A DNA stretch of 64,000 bases from Streptomyces mobaraensis (GCF_020099395.1 NZ_CP083590.1:4340001-4404000), one strand, 5' to 3'. Numbered from the stretch's first letter, positions 42,710 to 51,945 are shown. The notes: generated from the letters alone by a model not told the origin. Translations and numbers: made by a program.

Positions 42710-44107
42710 TCAGGCCGGACTGTCCTCCGGCTGCGGCGCGACGGGCGCAGAGCCGACCGGGGCGCCCGTGACGGGCACCGATGCGACGGCCCCCGCCGTA
42801 ATCGGCGCTGCTCCAGCGGCCGTTGAATCGCCCGCGCCCGCGCCCGCGCCCACGGCCGCCGCCGCCGGGCCACCCCCACGCGCCGCCCGCAGCGTGACGT
42901 ACGCCAGGGTGAGCAGCGCCAACCCGGCCGCGCAGCTCAGCAGTACGCTCGCCCGGACGGAGTCCTGCAGCGCCGCCAGGATGAACGGCGCGGCGAATCC
43001 GATGTACGAGAGTGCCTGGTACACGGCGGTCAGCCCGGCCAGGTCCTTCGGACCGGCCATCCGCTGCACCTCCAGCAGCCCGCACACCTGGCAGCACCCG
43101 TATCCCGCGCCGAGCACCAGTGCCGCCAGCACCACGAGCGCCGGCTGGAGCGTCTCCGCGGCGGCGGCCGAGACCAGCAGGCCGGCCACCACGATCGCCA
43201 TCGACGACGCGATCAGCCGCGGTCGCCGCGGATCGTCCATCCGGCGTGCCAGCGGCTGCACCAGGATGCCCGCGAAGCCGGTCAGGGCGGTGACGACGGC
43301 GCCGAAGACGAGGGCGTTGCCGCCGACGCGGTCCTTCACCAGGCCGGGCAGATAGGCCAGGGCGACCGACGCGGAGCCGAACACCCAGGGGGCCAGCGGC
43401 GCGACGACGTTACGGAACCTCGGCTCGCGCACGGCGGGCACCCGCACCTGCCGCCAGACACTGCCCTCCCGCGAGCCGCCGCAGGTCTCGGGCGCGCCCC
43501 AGACCAGCGGGATGGAGAGCAGGGCCAGGGCCAGGTGCGGCAGGTAGGCGACGGTCATGGGGGACGGCGCCCACTGGGCGAGCAGGCCGGCCACCAGGGG
43601 GCCCACGGCGAAGCCGGTGGTCATGGTGATCGTCGCCCGGCGCGGGCCCGGGTTGGCCTCCCGGGTGGAGCCCGCGAGGGACAACTCCTTGATCCAGACG
43701 GTGCCGGAGCTGAACGCGGCGCCACTGGCGATGCCGGAGACCAGCCGGCCGGCGAACAGCAGCTCCTCCCGCGAGCCGCCCGCGATCAGCAGCAGGCTCG
43801 CCAGCACCGAGACGAACAGCGCGGGCAGCATCAGCCGGCGGCGGCCGTACCGGTCCGAGACGGGACCGCCGAGCAGCAGCCCCGGGACCAGGCCGATGGC
43901 GTACAGCCCGAACGTGGCCTGCACCGTGGCGGCCGACAGGCCCAACTCCGAGCGGTAGAGCAGCAGCAGCGGCGCGAACTGGTTGGCTCCCCAGCCCACC
44001 GCCGCGACCGCGACGCCGGCCCGCAGCCACGCCCGGCCGCCGATGCCGGCGGACGGCCCGGACACCGCCGCCGGGGCCGCGCGATTGGTCAACGCATGCT
44101 TGGTCAT
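42710..44107 (-). CDS. MFS transporter, possible exporter of the cluster
   Basis: 465 aa from the ATG at 44107. Twelve hydrophobic helices with the MFS motif A between TM2 and TM3 (GGPVSDRYGRRRL) and a matching loop in the second half (ARRMDDPRRPRL). The last about 60 residues are Ala/Gly/Pro/Val low complexity. It is divergently transcribed from the GlxA-like regulator with a 70-bp gap, so the regulator probably controls it. Substrate unknown; being next to the hydrazine operon makes product efflux plausible. Confidence 0.88.
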   Translation of the reverse strand: MTKHALTNRAAPAAVSGPSAGIGGRAWLRAGVAVAAVGWGANQFAPLLLLYRSELGLSAATVQATFGLYAIGLVPGLLLGGPVSDRYGRRRLMLPALFVSVLASLLLIAGGSREELLFAGRLVSGIASGAAFSSGTVWIKELSLAGSTREANPGPRRATITMTTGFAVGPLVAGLLAQWAPSPMTVAYLPHLALALLSIPLVWGAPETCGGSREGSVWRQVRVPAVREPRFRNVVAPLAPWVFGSASVALAYLPGLVKDRVGGNALVFGAVVTALTGFAGILVQPLARRMDDPRRPRLIASSMAIVVAGLLVSAAAAETLQPALVVLAALVLGAGYGCCQVCGLLEVQRMAGPKDLAGLTAVYQALSYIGFAAPFILAALQDSVRASVLLSCAAGLALLTLAYVTLRAARGGGPAAAAVGAGAGAGDSTAAGAAPITAGAVASVPVTGAPVGSAPVAPQPEDSPA

Positions 44108-44177
44108 GCCCCCATGCTGTCGGCGCCCCGCCGCCGCCACGAGTGTCCGGAACGACGAGGGGCGTACAGTTACGGAC

Positions 44178-45173
44178 ATGGCTTCTGTCGCGCTGGCCGT
44201 CACCGACGGCATGCCGTTACTGGAACTCGCCGCCGCCTGCGCCATCTTCGGGACGGACCGACCGGACCTCGTCGACTCCTGGTACGACTTCACCGTCTGC
44301 GCCCCGGCGGGCGCGCAGGTCGGGGGCTGGCTGCACGCCGACACCCCGCACGGGCTCGACGAACTGGCCACGGCCGACACCGTCATCGTCCCGGCCTGCC
44401 AGGACGTCGACCAGCCGCAGCCCGCCGACCTGATCGAGGCCGTCCGGGCCGCGCACGACGCGGGCGCCCGGGTGGCGTCCATCTGCACCGGAGCGTTCAC
44501 CCTGGCCGCCGCCGGGCTGCTCGACGGGCGGCGCGCCACCACGCACTGGCTGCACGCCGACGCGCTGGCGCGGCGCTATCCGAAGGTCGAGGTCGACCCG
44601 CGAGTGCTCTACATCGACGAGGGCTCGGTCCTCACCTCGGCCGGCCGGGCCGCCGGCATCGACCTCTGCCTGCACATGGTCCGCACCGACCACGGCACCG
44701 CCATCGCCAACGGCGTGGCCCGCCGGCTCGTCGTCGCGCCGCACCGCTCCGGCGGACAGGCGCAGTTCATCACCGCCCCCGTACCGCCGGAGAACGGCAA
44801 CAGCCTCACCGACGTACTGGCCTGGGCGCTGGAGGAGCTGCACCGGCCGCTGACCGTCACCGACCTGGCCCGCAGGGCCCATATGAGCCCGCGCAACCTC
44901 GGCCGGCACTTCGCCGCCGTCACCGGGACCACGCCCCTCCAGTGGCTGCTGACCCAACGGCTGCACCGGGCACAGGAGTTCCTGGAGCGCACCGACGACA
45001 GCGTCGACCGGATCGCCGCGCGGGTCGGGATGGGCAGCGGGGCGACGCTGCGCCGGCACTTCAACCGCGCGTTCGGCGTGCCGCCGGACACCTACCGGCG
45101 CATGTTCCGCGTGGACGGGCGCGGGGAGCGGGCCGCGGCGGAGGAGGCCACCGCGACTCCACTGGCCTCCTAA
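44178..45173 (+). CDS. GlxA-like AraC-family regulator (DJ-1/GATase1 sensor domain)
   Basis: 331 aa. Residues 1-180 form a DJ-1/PfpI-like domain (VALAVTDGMPLLELAAACAIFG, TADTVIVPACQDVDQPQP, ARVASICTGAFTLAAAGLLDGRRATTHW) with the nucleophile-elbow Cys in SICTGAF. Residues about 220-320 carry two AraC helix-turn-helix motifs (LTVTDLARRAHMSPRNLGRHF; VDRIAARVGMGSGATLRRHFNRAFGVPP). Members of this group often sense small nitrogenous metabolites. It is divergent from the MFS gene, so local control of the exporter and perhaps of the hydrazine operon is likely. Confidence 0.92.
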   Translation: MASVALAVTDGMPLLELAAACAIFGTDRPDLVDSWYDFTVCAPAGAQVGGWLHADTPHGLDELATADTVIVPACQDVDQPQPADLIEAVRAAHDAGARVASICTGAFTLAAAGLLDGRRATTHWLHADALARRYPKVEVDPRVLYIDEGSVLTSAGRAAGIDLCLHMVRTDHGTAIANGVARRLVVAPHRSGGQAQFITAPVPPENGNSLTDVLAWALEELHRPLTVTDLARRAHMSPRNLGRHFAAVTGTTPLQWLLTQRLHRAQEFLERTDDSVDRIAARVGMGSGATLRRHFNRAFGVPPDTYRRMFRVDGRGERAAAEEATATPLAS

Positions 45174-45222
45174 GGATGCGGCGGCCCCTCGAACATGCGC
45201 GGCCGCGCCCGTCCGCCTGCCG

Positions 45223-45663
45223 TCAGCGCGGCAGTTCGATCTGGTAGCGGATGAACCCCTTGTAGTCGGCCACGCGGTCGTACAGCCCGCGCGCCGTGGT
45301 GTTCGTCTCGTGGGTGCTCCAGTACACGCGCGAACACCCGCGCTCCTTCGCCCAGTCGACGACGGCGGCGATCAGCGCCTCGCCCACGCCCTGCCGGCGC
45401 GCGGACGGGTCGGTGAACAGGTCCTGGAGGTAGCAGACCTGCGGGCCCGAGGTGTTGGGGTGGATGAAGAAGTGCGTGAAGCCCACGAGCCGGCCGTCCA
45501 CCCGCGCGCCGAGCGCGTGCAGCGTCGTGTCCTCCTGGAAGGCCGCCCAGGCCGTGTCGTACATCTCCTGCGGCTCGTCGCGCTCGTAGAAGTCGATGTA
45601 CGCCCGGAACAGGCCCTCCCATGCCTCTCTGTCGGACGGCGCGAGCTTGCCGATGTCCACCAT
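45223..45663 (-). CDS. GNAT N-acetyltransferase
   Basis: 146 aa from the ATG at 45663 with GGAGG seven bases upstream. The GNAT core is complete: VGFTHFFIHPNTSGPQVCYLQDLFTDPSARRQGVGEAL (motif A with the RRQGVG acetyl-CoA loop), then WSTHETNTTARGLYDRVADYKGFIRYQ (motif B). It acetylates a small-molecule or protein amine. Its position between the cluster regulator and the STAND gene could mean resistance by acetylating a hydrazine or amine, but it is also a common housekeeping type. Confidence 0.9.
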   Translation of the reverse strand: MVDIGKLAPSDREAWEGLFRAYIDFYERDEPQEMYDTAWAAFQEDTTLHALGARVDGRLVGFTHFFIHPNTSGPQVCYLQDLFTDPSARRQGVGEALIAAVVDWAKERGCSRVYWSTHETNTTARGLYDRVADYKGFIRYQIELPR

Positions 45664-45871
45664 GCGATACCTCCGGAGCTTCGGAATGACGTCGATCACG
45701 ATCCAACGGCCGGACCGGTCCACGGTAGGGGTTGTGACCGGCGTCATACGGGCCGTGCCGTGCCGTGCCGCGCCGGACGCGTGCGCGGAAGGCGTGGGAC
45801 GGAGGCGGGCGCACCGATAGCGTGTCCCGGCGGATCGAACCGGTTCGCATCGGGGAGGGCGGGGAGGGCCT

Positions 45872-48220
45872 GTGGATCTGGCGATCAGCGTGGAAGCCGT
45901 GCTCGGGGCGCTGGAGACGGCCGCGTCGGGGACGCTGGGCGGGGCCGCGGGGGAGATGGGCCGCCGGGCCGCCGAGGGGCTGGCGCGGCTGCTCGGCCGC
46001 GGGCGGCGGCCCGGGGAGGACGACGACGGGGACGGGCCGCCGGTCGGCGTGGACGAGGTGCGGCGGCTCGCCGAGGCCCTGCACGCCCGTGCGCGGACCG
46101 ACCCGGACTTCGCCCGGGAGCTGGTCGCCTGGGTGCGGGAGTCCGGAGCGCCGCGCCTCGGGCCCGGGGCCGCGCCGCGGACGCTGCCGCCCGCCAGCGG
46201 GGTGTTCACCGACCGGGAGCCGGTGCTCGCCGCGCTGGAGGAGCTGCTCGACGGCGGCGAACGCCCGGCGGCGCACGTCGCCGTCCTCGCCGGACAGGGC
46301 GGCATCGGCAAGACCGCCACCGCCGTGCACTGCGCGCACCGGCTCGAGGACCGTTTCCCGGACGGGCAGTTGTTCGTCCGGCTGGGCGGCCCGGCGGCCG
46401 GGTCCGCCGCCCGGCCCGGGGAGGCGCTGTCCGTGCTCCTGGGGGACCTCGGGGTGCCGGCGGACCGGATGCCCGCCGATCCGCGCCGGCAGCAGAACCT
46501 CTACCGGGACCTCACCGCCGGCCGCCGGATGCTCGTCCTCCTCGACGACGCGTCCACGGAAGCGCAGGTCAGACCGCTGATCCCGGCCGCCCCGGGCTCG
46601 TTGGTGATCGTCACCAGCCGCTACCGGCTGGCCGGCCTCGCCGGGGATCCCGGAGCGCGCTTCCTCACCCTGGACCCGCTGCCGGAGGCCGACGCCGTCC
46701 TCCTCCTGGAACGGGTGGCGGCGATGGGCGGACGACGGGAGGGGGCGCGCGACGCGGCGCGCATGGCGGCGGTCGCGCGCCGCTGCGGCCGGGTGCCCCT
46801 GGCGCTCTGCGAGACGGGAGCGCTGGTCGCCGCCCGCGCGCACCTCAGCTGGGAGACCGTGGAACGGCGGCTCGCCGGGCCCGTTCCGGGGAACCCTGAG
46901 GGGATGGACGACCGGAACGGGACGGACGCCGTCCGCCGCACCCACGACGTGACCTACCGCGAGCTGAGCCCCGAAGCCGCCCGCCTCTACCGGCTGTTGG
47001 GCGTCTGGCCCGGCCCGGAGACCGGCGTGGCGGCCGCCGCGCGGCTGGCCGGCACCACCGAGGGCGCGGCCCGCGTCCTGCTGGAGGAACTGGCCGGCGT
47101 CCACCTCCTCCAGGAGGTCGGGGAGGAGCGGTACGGCCTCCACGACCTCGTCCGCGCGGACGCCGAGCGGCGGGCCCGCGCGGAGGACGACCCCGCCGGA
47201 CTGGCCGCGTCCGTGCGGCGCGTGGTCGTCTGGTACCTGCGGTTCGCCGCCGCGGCCGACTTCCGGGTGATGCCCGGCCGTTGGCGCCTGGGCCCCGCCT
47301 ACCGCGGCCTGACCCTGGCCGACGGCCGCGACCCCGACGACGGCCGGACCGCCCTCGCCGCACTGCGCCGCGAACGCGCGAACCTCGCGGCGGCGGTCCG
47401 GGCCGCCGAGCACTTCGGATGGGACGACCTGGTCTGGCAGCTGTGCGAGGCCACCTGGGGGCTGCACCTGCGGCTCGGCTTCCACGACCAGTGGATCGAC
47501 ACCCACCGGCGCGGCGCGGCCGCCGCCCGCCGCCAGGCCGAGGAACTCGGCGACGCCCGGGCGGTGGGACGGATCCTCGCCCAGCTCGCCTTCGCGTACC
47601 TGGGCCGGGGCCAGTGGGACGAGGCCGAGACCGCGCTGCACGAGGCCACCGACGCCGACCGCGCCGCGGGCCACCTCCGCGGCCAGGCCACCGCCGTCGA
47701 ATCCCTGGGTCTGCTGCGGCTGAGGCAGTGGCGGTGGCAGGAGGCGCGGGACTGCTTCACGAGTGCCCAGGGCCTCCTGCGACGCATCGGGCCGGAGGAG
47801 GACGGTGCGCGGGACGTCCCCCGCGGCCTGGCCCTTCTGGAGGACCACATCGGCCGCGCCCTGCGCGGCGCCGGACGGTACGCGGACGCCGTCCGCACCC
47901 TGCACACGGCCCTGGCCCTGTTCCGGGCCCTGCCCGAGCCCGACCCCTACAACGAGGGCCGCGTCTACATGAACCTCGGCGAAACCCACCTCGCCGCCGG
48001 CGACCCCGCCGCCGCCCGGCTCTGCCTCGACGAGGCCCTCACCGTCATGGACCGCGAGGGCGCCGAACCGCAACAGGCGGACGCCGCCGAAATGCGGGCC
48101 CGCTGCGCGGAGGACGAGGAACGGAGGGTGTCGTTCCTGCGGCGGGCGGAGGAGTTGTACGAGCGGGGTGGGGACGCGGCGGGGTTGGCGCGGGTGCGGG
48201 AGGGTTTGGGCGGGGGGTGA
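45872..48220 (+). CDS. STAND NTPase with NB-ARC-like domain and TPR repeats
   Basis: 782 aa from a GTG at 45872 with GGGGAGGG upstream. Residues 1-95 are a helical effector or adaptor region without a DNA-binding motif. The ATPase has Walker A GQGGIGKT (141-148), Walker B RMLVLLDDA, a sensor-1-like VIVTSRYRLAGL and the CGRVPLAL (GxP) motif; a winged helix follows (RELSPEAARLYRLLGVWPG … HDLVRADAERRA), then TPRs from about 520 to the end. This is the AfsR/NLR-like layout minus the SARP domain. Such proteins act as signal-dependent switches in regulation or phage defence. It ends in front of the facing repeat pair. Confidence 0.9.
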   Translation: MDLAISVEAVLGALETAASGTLGGAAGEMGRRAAEGLARLLGRGRRPGEDDDGDGPPVGVDEVRRLAEALHARARTDPDFARELVAWVRESGAPRLGPGAAPRTLPPASGVFTDREPVLAALEELLDGGERPAAHVAVLAGQGGIGKTATAVHCAHRLEDRFPDGQLFVRLGGPAAGSAARPGEALSVLLGDLGVPADRMPADPRRQQNLYRDLTAGRRMLVLLDDASTEAQVRPLIPAAPGSLVIVTSRYRLAGLAGDPGARFLTLDPLPEADAVLLLERVAAMGGRREGARDAARMAAVARRCGRVPLALCETGALVAARAHLSWETVERRLAGPVPGNPEGMDDRNGTDAVRRTHDVTYRELSPEAARLYRLLGVWPGPETGVAAAARLAGTTEGAARVLLEELAGVHLLQEVGEERYGLHDLVRADAERRARAEDDPAGLAASVRRVVVWYLRFAAAADFRVMPGRWRLGPAYRGLTLADGRDPDDGRTALAALRRERANLAAAVRAAEHFGWDDLVWQLCEATWGLHLRLGFHDQWIDTHRRGAAAARRQAEELGDARAVGRILAQLAFAYLGRGQWDEAETALHEATDADRAAGHLRGQATAVESLGLLRLRQWRWQEARDCFTSAQGLLRRIGPEEDGARDVPRGLALLEDHIGRALRGAGRYADAVRTLHTALALFRALPEPDPYNEGRVYMNLGETHLAAGDPAAARLCLDEALTVMDREGAEPQQADAAEMRARCAEDEERRVSFLRRAEELYERGGDAAGLARVREGLGGG

Positions 48221-48456
48221 GCCCCGGTCCCTCCCCCAGAGGGGGCACCCCCACTTCGCCGTTTCTTGCGGGGGCCGGCCCCCGCACCCCCGAAACCGCG
48301 CTCCGCGCGGTTTCCCTCAAACGCCGGACGGGCTGACTCGTGCGCCCGGGCGCGAAATCAAGCCTGTCCGGCGTTTGAGGACGAGCGGCGAAGCCGCGAA
48401 AAGGGGGTCTGGGGCGCAGCCCCAGGAAACGGAGAAAGGGCGGGACCGGGGCACCC
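48221..48456. repeat. Head-to-head pair of the intergenic repeat (copies 2 and 3)
   Basis: 48221-48334 is an inverted copy and 48355-48456 a direct copy of the 2205-2330 element; the two GTCCGGCGTTTGAGG cores face each other around a short centre. They fill the gap between two convergent genes almost exactly. Each carries the GGGTCTGGGG…CCCC and GGGACCGGGGC parts. A bidirectional terminator is the likely effect. Confidence 0.82.
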
Positions 48457-50376
48457 TCACCGCGAAGCGGCCACCCGCTCCACGACGACACGATGCCGCA
48501 CCACCCCCGTGACGACCGTCAGCTCGTCCGGAACACCGTGACCGTCGCCCAGCCACGCGTACAGCCCTGACACATACGCGGCCGGATCGCAGATATCAGG
48601 CCGCCCGTCCCCACCCGGCACGGCGGCCAGCCGCAGCAGCTCGCCTCCGCGCGTACGGACGGTCCCGCGATCGACCCCGGTGAGATAAGCGGCGAGCCCG
48701 CAGTGCGGATACCGCGCGGCGACCTCGGCGGCCCAAGCGGCAGGCGGGCCGACCCGCGGATCGTCCGGATCACCGTCCCGGAGGATGACATCGGCGTTCT
48801 CCAGCAGAGACACGTCGGACGTCTCCTCGTGCACCACCGTATGCGCCGCATCCGCCCCCGGCTCCTCCGGCTCATACGCCGGGTCGGCATACCGGACGAC
48901 GGCCACCTCGGGCGGATCGACGCGCACCACGCGCGTGAGCACGCGAACGGGCGCGGTCCGCATCGCGGGCTGGTGCGCGGGCAGGGGCAGCCGGCCGAGG
49001 AGCGCCGGGTGCTCGGACGGCTCGGGAAGCTCCATGATCCGGTAGAGGAGGCGACGCAGCAGCGCGGCCGAACGCCCCGGCGCCGAGCTCGTCAGCTCCG
49101 CCAAATCCGCGAAGGTGCCCGGGACATGGGACTCGATCACCTCCGCTATCCGGCGCCGCAGATCGTCCGACGCCCGCAGGCGCGGCGCGGCCCGGCCGAG
49201 CGCGGCCACGGGCGACTCCGGGTCGAGGTCGGCTTCGGGGAAGGAGCCGAGGAGGACCGGGCGGCCGATGGCCGCCGCGTAGTAGGTGACGCTGCCGTGG
49301 TCGCCGATGACGCAGTCGGCGGCGATCAGTGCCTGTCGCCAGTCCTCCAGCGGGTCGACCGGCGTCAGCCCAGCCCGCCGGGCCCGCTCCAGCCAGGCGC
49401 GGACCTGGCCGGGCCCGTGCCCGTACCAGATGTTGGGGTGCAGGACGGCGACCGTCCGGTACTCGTCCGCGGGGAGTTCGGAGGTCAGCCGGGACAGCAG
49501 CCAGGACAGCCGGTCCTCCGCGCCGTCACCGAACAGCGCGCGCGGCGCCCAGGTGGAGTTGAGGACGACGAGCCGCTGACCGGGGGCGACGCCGAAGGCG
49601 CGGCGGAAGCGGTCGCGGTGGGGGAGCGCTTCGAGGAGGCGGTCGTAGCAGGGGTCACCGGCGAGGACGGCCGTGGGGGCCGCCTCCGGGCAGGCGGCGC
49701 GGAGGCGGCGGAGCTGCTCGGGGTGGGAGAGGACGGTCGCCGTCGCGAGGGGGCGTCCGTCGTGGAGCAGCCACTCGGGGCCGAGGCCGAAGACGGGCGC
49801 GGCGGCCGCGGGAGCGGCGAGGGCGAATGGCAGCGGCTCCCGGCTCCCGGCTCCCGGCTCCCGGCTCCCGGCTCCCGGCTCCCGGCTCCCGGCTCCCGGC
49901 TCCCGGCTCCCGGCTCCCGGCTCCCGGCTCCCGGCTCCCGGCGCGGCCAGCCTCTTATTGTAGCCAACCCCATGCGAGAGGATCACCAACTTCCCCTCAA
50001 ATGCCTCCAATTCTCCCCCATAACTTGCCGCGATCACCACATCGAAGTCCCGTGCCTCGTCCTTCGCCTGCTCCCACGGCAGCACCGGCAGCTCCACTCC
50101 CGCCAGCAGCTCCGGTACCCCCGCGAGAAACGGTGACGACCCGGTGCACGTCGCCGCCATCTGCACCCGCAGGTCCCCGTCGAACAGCGGCTTCACATCG
50201 AGCAGCCGTGTCGCGGACGTGACGTTGTGGACGACGAACAGCACCCGCTTCACCCGGCCACGGGTCACCCACCGCGCGGCGTCCGCACCCACCGGCACCC
50301 GCACCCGTCCCGGTATCCGCACCTGTCCCGGCACCCGCACCCGTCCCGGCACGTGCTCCCGCACGTCGTCCCGCAC
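48457..50376 (-). CDS. CDP-glycerol glycerophosphotransferase-like (TagF-like) protein with 7-bp repeat array
   Basis: 639 aa from a GTG at 50376; internal GTGs at 50268 and 50253 are possible, and the family-like sequence begins at VKRVLFVVHNVTSATRLLDV. GT-B-type features include FDVVIAASYGGELEAFEGKLVILSHGVGYNK, LVVLNSTWAPRALF, VAVLHPNIWYGHGPGQV and the acceptor/donor loop DCVIGDHGSVTYYAAAIGRPVLLG, which match TagF-like transferases that build teichoic-acid-type polymers. After LSHGVGYNK a run of GAGSREP heptads (five) is encoded by fifteen 7-bp DNA repeats. One unit gained or lost would shift the frame and cut the protein to about a third. Confidence 0.85.
   Translation of the reverse strand: MRDDVREHVPGRVRVPGQVRIPGRVRVPVGADAARWVTRGRVKRVLFVVHNVTSATRLLDVKPLFDGDLRVQMAATCTGSSPFLAGVPELLAGVELPVLPWEQAKDEARDFDVVIAASYGGELEAFEGKLVILSHGVGYNKRLAAPGAGSREPGAGSREPGAGSREPGAGSREPGAGSREPLPFALAAPAAAAPVFGLGPEWLLHDGRPLATATVLSHPEQLRRLRAACPEAAPTAVLAGDPCYDRLLEALPHRDRFRRAFGVAPGQRLVVLNSTWAPRALFGDGAEDRLSWLLSRLTSELPADEYRTVAVLHPNIWYGHGPGQVRAWLERARRAGLTPVDPLEDWRQALIAADCVIGDHGSVTYYAAAIGRPVLLGSFPEADLDPESPVAALGRAAPRLRASDDLRRRIAEVIESHVPGTFADLAELTSSAPGRSAALLRRLLYRIMELPEPSEHPALLGRLPLPAHQPAMRTAPVRVLTRVVRVDPPEVAVVRYADPAYEPEEPGADAAHTVVHEETSDVSLLENADVILRDGDPDDPRVGPPAAWAAEVAARYPHCGLAAYLTGVDRGTVRTRGGELLRLAAVPGGDGRPDICDPAAYVSGLYAWLGDGHGVPDELTVVTGVVRHRVVVERVAASR
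49834..49938. repeat. Fifteen perfect 7-bp tandem repeats (CGGCTCC) in coding sequence
   Basis: All fifteen units are identical with no interruptions (105 bp). The period of seven is not a multiple of three, so three units encode seven residues. Such arrays are typical slippage sites for on/off phase variation. Confidence 0.93.
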
Positions 50377-50486
50377 CCCCGGCCCCCCTCGTCACACCCG
50401 GCGTCGGTGGCAACTCCCCACCGCCTTCTCCCGTCACGTTACTGCCGTCGCACTCGCCATCGGACGGTCCGTACGACGCCCAAGGC

Positions 50487-51743
50487 TCAGCGCCGCGAAC
50501 GCGTCACCCTCACCCGCCAGTTGCCGTGTGCGTCGCGGCCGAGGACGTCGACGGTGACGCCGTCGGTCACGCAGTGGCCGCCGACGGGGTACGGGGCGTC
50601 GCTCAGGCTCGCCGTGACGTTGGGGTCGGTGGTGTAGCAGCCGCGGCCGTGCGGGGTGGCGTCGACGGCGCGGACCGGGCCGGTGCCGGAGGGGCGGTCG
50701 GTGGCGACGGTGGTGACCAGGACCCCGGGGCGGCAGACGGCGTGGTCGAGGGGGCCGCGGGTGCGGGCCTCCAGGGTGAGGGCGCGCCGGCGGGAGACGG
50801 GGACGACGATGAGCTTGGTGCCGCCGGGAGTGGCCGTAGGGGTGAGGGTGAAGGTGCGGCTGCCGGCCACGGTGACGCACTGCACCTGCCGTGGCGCGAG
50901 CCACCCCAGCTTCCACTTGTGCCAGGCGAGGAAGTCGTTCGAAGGCCCCCAGTCCTCGTCCATCGGGTCCCAGTGCCCGACGGGGGAGACGACGCGGTCG
51001 CCGTGCCCGGCGGCGTAGAGGTCGGGGAGGCCGAAGCTGTGGGCGTTCTCGTGGACCAGGACGCGGTACGGGCTGTCGCCCGTCTGCCGGCTCCATATGA
51101 ACGAGATGTTCTTCAGGGCGGCGCCGTGGCGGGTCCGCAGACCCGTCGGAGCCCCCGCGAAGGTCACCGAACGGACGTCCTCGGTGGCCGGCGGGCCGGC
51201 GTCCGGGCTGGCCAGGACGTTGACCAGGTCGTAGCGGCGCAGGTCCACCGTGCCGTCGATGGCGGCGACGATCTCCTTGGCGAGCGCGTGGTAGCCGCTG
51301 TCGCTGCGGGTGTCGAACGGCGTGCCGCGCCGGATGCCGTACGCGGCGTACGGGCGCGACATGCGGATCCAGCGCAGCAGCGGCGTGGAGCGGTAGTCGA
51401 GGCGCCCGTACGAGCTGGCCCGGTAGTAGTCGGGGACGGCCGGGAAGAACTCGGCGTACCGCTTGCGCGGGCTGCCCTTGCCCGGGGCGTCGGGGAAGTC
51501 GATGAAGAGGGTGACCGCCCGTACGGTCCCCCGGGAGCGGGCGTAGCCGCGCGGGGTGCGGGCGCTCTCCGAGACCGAGCGGGTGCCCGAGCGCAGGGCG
51601 CAGGGACCGGACGGGGGACGGCCGGTGGGATCCGGTCCGGCGGCGGGTATCGCCGCCGGCTCGTGGGCGCCCGCCCGGCCCGCCACCGGTGCGGTGAGGG
51701 CGAACAGCGCGGCCGCCACCACGGGGATGGCCAGGGTTTTCAT
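50487..51743 (-). CDS. Secreted M6-family metalloprotease
   Basis: 418 aa from the ATG at 51743 with GGAGGTGA upstream. It has a signal peptide (MKTLAIPVVAAALFALTAPVAG, cleavage near AGA-HE). The catalytic zinc site is His231-Glu-Asn-Ala-His235 (VLVHENAHSFGLPDLY), followed by PVGHWDPMDEDWGPSNDFLAWHKWKLGWL, the typical M6 (immune inhibitor A-like) downstream block. A beta-rich C-terminal domain follows. The substrate is presumably extracellular protein. It stands alone between the TagF-like gene and the TetR unit. Confidence 0.9.
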   Translation of the reverse strand: MKTLAIPVVAAALFALTAPVAGRAGAHEPAAIPAAGPDPTGRPPSGPCALRSGTRSVSESARTPRGYARSRGTVRAVTLFIDFPDAPGKGSPRKRYAEFFPAVPDYYRASSYGRLDYRSTPLLRWIRMSRPYAAYGIRRGTPFDTRSDSGYHALAKEIVAAIDGTVDLRRYDLVNVLASPDAGPPATEDVRSVTFAGAPTGLRTRHGAALKNISFIWSRQTGDSPYRVLVHENAHSFGLPDLYAAGHGDRVVSPVGHWDPMDEDWGPSNDFLAWHKWKLGWLAPRQVQCVTVAGSRTFTLTPTATPGGTKLIVVPVSRRRALTLEARTRGPLDHAVCRPGVLVTTVATDRPSGTGPVRAVDATPHGRGCYTTDPNVTASLSDAPYPVGGHCVTDGVTVDVLGRDAHGNWRVRVTRSRR

Positions 51744-51883
51744 GCCGGTCACCTCCTGCCGGGTGACTAACACCTTGGGTCGTCGTACGTCCGTGCGCTT
51801 CCGGGGGTACGGCAAGCGGGGGACGCCGGTCGCTTCAAACGTGACGCACGCCACACCAGAGAATGCGGCGGAGGGGAAATATC

Positions 51884-51945
51884 CGGGGAGCTTCTCCCCG
51901 TTTAAGCTCTCGTCCCCGCGCAAACGGGGAAGCCTTCCCCGTTTG
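51884..51945. promoter_or_regulatory. Two dyads upstream of the TetR gene (candidate operators)
   Basis: 51884-51900 is CGGGGAG-CTT-CTCCCCG, and 51921-51945 is a perfect 12-1-12 palindrome, CAAACGGGGAAG-C-CTTCCCCGTTTG. They share the ACGGGGA half-site core. They lie 65-126 bp before the TetR start and fit autoregulation. Confidence 0.68.

Noticed and set aside
42172..42879. 235-codon minus-strand frame downstream of the MFS gene
   Set aside because: Overlaps the MFS C-terminus, the terminator and degenerate repeats; Arg/Pro-rich without domain.
45170..48073. 967-codon minus-strand open frame
   Set aside because: Antisense to the STAND ATPase, and the real GNAT gene in that area uses another frame.
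49834..49938. CRISPR array
   Set aside because: Units are 7 bp and directly adjacent with no spacers; a simple tandem repeat. No other CRISPR-like pattern or cas gene was seen.
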